Source: Halomonas sp. (GTDB lineage: Bacteria > Pseudomonadota > Gammaproteobacteria > Pseudomonadales > Halomonadaceae). Taken from it: a DNA stretch of 54,335 bases. The position numbers and the translations under genes were made by a program. The stretch covers positions 1 through 54,335 of the forward strand of contig NZ_JAFIFK010000001.1 of the NCBI RefSeq assembly GCF_020832045.1, in the 5' to 3' direction. Positions 52,323-54,335 of the stretch are shown here, piece by piece (positions within the stretch are counted from its first letter, which is position 1; the number at the start of each line of letters is the position of its first letter). The notes below the pieces were generated by a model, which worked only from the letters and a program-made list of their open reading frames with translations, was not told the DNA's origin and searched no databases.

Positions 52323-53237
52323 TCAGCCGGCAGGCAGGCGGGTGTTGTCCATGCCCGGGCGGCCGTGCCAGTAGCCGTCGCAGATCTCGGCTTCGACCAG
52401 GGCCAGTGGGTCGGCGGCGGGCAGCTCGCCGCGGCGGGCGGCATCGAAGGCGGCGACCACCTCGGCCATGCCCTCGGCGCGGGGGCTCAGTCGTGCCACC
52501 GCCACGCCCATTGCGGCCATGTCCCTGACCTCGTGACGCAGGTCCTGGCAGGCACCGGAAAGCGTCTGGATACCGTTCAGGGTGAATACTTCCTTAGACT
52601 CTTGGGAGCGCAGCGCCAAGCCTTCGGGATACTTCTGGCAGACAAACATGCAGCGGTCCTTGGGTTTCTGGTGGCGCCGTGCGGTGAAGCAGCGCGACGA
52701 CCAGGCAAGCGGCAGATGGCCGTAGGCGAATACCTCGCAGGATTGCTCGAGACCTTCGGCTTTGCTGTCGGCCAGCAGCCGGGCGAGATCGTCGCGCGAC
52801 ATCTCCACCGGCGCCTGCCAGCGCTGCATGCCGGCCCGGGCCATCACGCCGATGGAGGCCGGGTTGTAGAGATTGAGTGCGGCGCCGGCGACGAAGGGCA
52901 GGCCGGCGGCGGCCAGGCGCTGCAGCGCGCTCTGGTCGTTCGCCTCGACCATGAACTCGCCGTTGTCGCACAGCTTGCGCAGATCGCGCAGGTCGGCCTC
53001 GGACTCGATCAACGTCTGGCTCGACAGCGCCACCTGCTTGCCGCTCTGGGCCAATTCACGGCCGATACCGAGCCAATCGTCGAGCTTCATGTCGCGGCGG
53101 CGGGAGCAGACGGACTCGCCCAGGTAAACGATCTCCACCGGCCAGTCGGCGGCCTCGCGATAGAAGTCGGCGTAGCGCTCGCGGGTCCAGTAGAACAGTA
53201 CCGGGCCCAGGGCGAGCTGCAGGGAATCGGATGACAT
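52323..53237 (-). CDS. ubiV: O2-independent ubiquinone hydroxylation factor UbiV
   Basis: 304 residues, U32 peptidase-like fold without the protease role. The four 4Fe-4S cysteines are Cys44, Cys183, Cys196 and Cys200, with the 13 and 4 residue spacing seen in E. coli UbiV (C39, C180, C193, C197). UbiU and UbiV form a complex that hydroxylates ubiquinone precursors without O2. It lies 9 bases after ubiU. Confidence 0.93.
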   Translation of the reverse strand: MSSDSLQLALGPVLFYWTRERYADFYREAADWPVEIVYLGESVCSRRRDMKLDDWLGIGRELAQSGKQVALSSQTLIESEADLRDLRKLCDNGEFMVEANDQSALQRLAAAGLPFVAGAALNLYNPASIGVMARAGMQRWQAPVEMSRDDLARLLADSKAEGLEQSCEVFAYGHLPLAWSSRCFTARRHQKPKDRCMFVCQKYPEGLALRSQESKEVFTLNGIQTLSGACQDLRHEVRDMAAMGVAVARLSPRAEGMAEVVAAFDAARRGELPAADPLALVEAEICDGYWHGRPGMDNTRLPAG

Positions 53238-53245
53238 GTAACCTC

Positions 53246-54241
53246 CTATTTCCAGCGGCGTTCGTAGGCGCCAAGGGTGGTGGTGGCGCCCTCGGAAACT
53301 TCACCCAGGCCGGCCATCCAGGCGGGGTCGGGGTGGAAGCGCTCCGGCGTTCGCTCGAGGCGATCCAGCGCCTGGCGCCAGATTCCGGCTACCTTCGATA
53401 CGTAGGCCGGGCTGCGCTGACGACCCTCGATCTTCACCGCGCTGATACCCAGCTCGCGCAGCTCCGGCAGCAGCTCCAGGGTATTGAGGCTGGTGGGCTC
53501 CTCAATGGCATGGTAGGTCTCGCCGCCGACTTCGAAGCGCCCCTTGCACAGGGTGGGGTAGCCAGCGCGCTCGCCCTCGCCGTACCTGTCGATCAGCACA
53601 CCGTTCAAGCGCGATTCCAGCCCCTGGGGGGTTTCCTCCCAGCGCACATGGGCCGCCGGTGAGCAGACGCCGCGGGTATTGGGCGACTCGCCGGTGAGAT
53701 AGGAGGAGAGGTAGCAGCGCCCCTCGGCCATGATGCACAGGCTGCCGAAGGCGAATACCTCCAACTCCACCGGGCTCTGCTTAGCCAGGTCACGTACCTG
53801 GGTGATGGAGAGCACCCGGGGCAGCACGGCACGCTTGATGCCGAAATGGTCGTGATAGAAGCGCAGCGCCTCATGGCTAGTGGCCGAGCCCTGCACCGAG
53901 AGGTGGCGGGCGAGGTGCGGATGGCGTCGTGCGGCATAGTCGAGCAGCCCCATGTCGGCCATGATCAGGGCATCGACGCCGAGCTCGGCAGCTTGGTCCA
54001 CAGCGCGGGTCCATTGCGCCCAACCGTCGGGCTGCGGATAGGTGTTGATGGCGCAGAACACTTTCTTGCCGCGGGCATGGGCGTAGTCGATGCCTTCGCG
54101 GGCACGTTTGTCGGTGAAGTTCAGGCCGGCGAACTGCCGGGCATTGGTGGCATTCTGGAAGCCGAAATAGACGGCATCGGCGCCCTCATCCACCGCCCGC
54201 TTCAGGGCCGGCAGGTTGCCGGCCGGGCAGACGAGCTCCAT
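53246..54241 (-). CDS. ubiU: O2-independent ubiquinone hydroxylation factor UbiU
   Basis: 331 residues, U32 fold. Four Fe-S cysteines Cys169, Cys176, Cys193 and Cys232 lie in LCIMAEGRC, GVCSP and TLCKGRF, at the same numbers as in E. coli UbiU. First gene of ubiU-ubiV. It works with UbiV and UbiT. An FNR-type box lies 62 bases upstream. Confidence 0.95.
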   Translation of the reverse strand: MELVCPAGNLPALKRAVDEGADAVYFGFQNATNARQFAGLNFTDKRAREGIDYAHARGKKVFCAINTYPQPDGWAQWTRAVDQAAELGVDALIMADMGLLDYAARRHPHLARHLSVQGSATSHEALRFYHDHFGIKRAVLPRVLSITQVRDLAKQSPVELEVFAFGSLCIMAEGRCYLSSYLTGESPNTRGVCSPAAHVRWEETPQGLESRLNGVLIDRYGEGERAGYPTLCKGRFEVGGETYHAIEEPTSLNTLELLPELRELGISAVKIEGRQRSPAYVSKVAGIWRQALDRLERTPERFHPDPAWMAGLGEVSEGATTTLGAYERRWK

Positions 54242-54302
54242 GTCGCTCTCCTCGCAGTCTGGGTAAACCCGACCATGCTAGTCGACTACGCGGGAGCGGC
54301 TT

Positions 54303-54316
54303 TTGATGAGGGTCAT
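54303..54316 (-). promoter_or_regulatory. FNR-type box upstream of ubiU
   Basis: TTGATGAGGGTCAT matches 8 of 10 positions of TTGAT-N4-ATCAA, 62 bases before ubiU, at a distance suited to activation at low O2. Confidence 0.6.
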
Positions 54317-54335
54317 GGCAATGTCATTCGCAACC

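Noticed and set aside
1..54335. CRISPR arrays, insertion sequences, integrases and attachment sites.
   Set aside because: No regular spaced repeats, transposase or integrase genes, or tRNA-linked repeats were found.

Overview
The window looks like part of a chromosome from a denitrifying, moderately halophilic gammaproteobacterium, most likely Halomonas or a close relative. This is inferred from the high G+C content, acidic periplasmic proteins, the gene families present and the split NrdJa/NrdJb reductase. No rRNA, tRNA, CRISPR array or insertion sequence was seen.

Region 1 (1-6265) is accessory and less GC-rich. It holds four related membrane proteins (DUF6708-like, a family I associate with type VI secretion loci). 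One runs off the left edge, one has an in-frame amber codon, one is frameshifted at a G7 run, and one is intact. Three are directly preceded by the 3' end of another reading frame. Two of these 3' ends encode nearly the same C-terminus. The layout resembles a decaying array of toxin-tip plus immunity cassettes. A 548-base gap with two hairpin repeats follows.

Region 2 (6266-13226) is core: a chemoreceptor, a small phosphate-binding-like protein, a porin, a hemolysin III-type membrane protein, ribA, hemE, a VanZ-like protein and a periplasmic cyclophilin.

Region 3 (13343-39071) is a denitrification and NO-response island. It contains ccmFGHI (late cytochrome c maturation) followed by a DNR-like regulator, then nirS. 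After nirS come a six-heme quinol dehydrogenase fusion and a cupredoxin. The nosRZDFYL operon ends in a c-type cytochrome. Next are cytochrome c5, nsrR, a ybaN-like gene, nnrS, hemN, and the divergent ytfE and norR. FNR/DNR-type boxes lie before ccmF, nirS, nosR and nsrR. An NsrR-like box covers the nnrS start. A sigma-54 promoter with three NorR sites lies between ytfE and norR. norCB, nitrate reductase and most heme d1 genes are not in the window.

Region 4 (39104-54335) supplies deoxynucleotides and ubiquinone without oxygen. Paired NrdR boxes precede ubiT-nrdJa-nrdJb. A nucleoside salvage operon follows (nupC-like, deoC, deoA, deoB, deoD, cdd). On the minus strand are ubiU-ubiV, then nrdD, a separate 54-codon gene carrying the glycyl-radical segment of NrdD, and nrdG. 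A second NrdR box pair and FNR-type boxes sit upstream.

Together the genes let the cell respire nitrite and N2O, mature the cytochromes this needs, sense NO by three regulators (DNR, NsrR, NorR), and make heme, quinone and dNTPs without O2.
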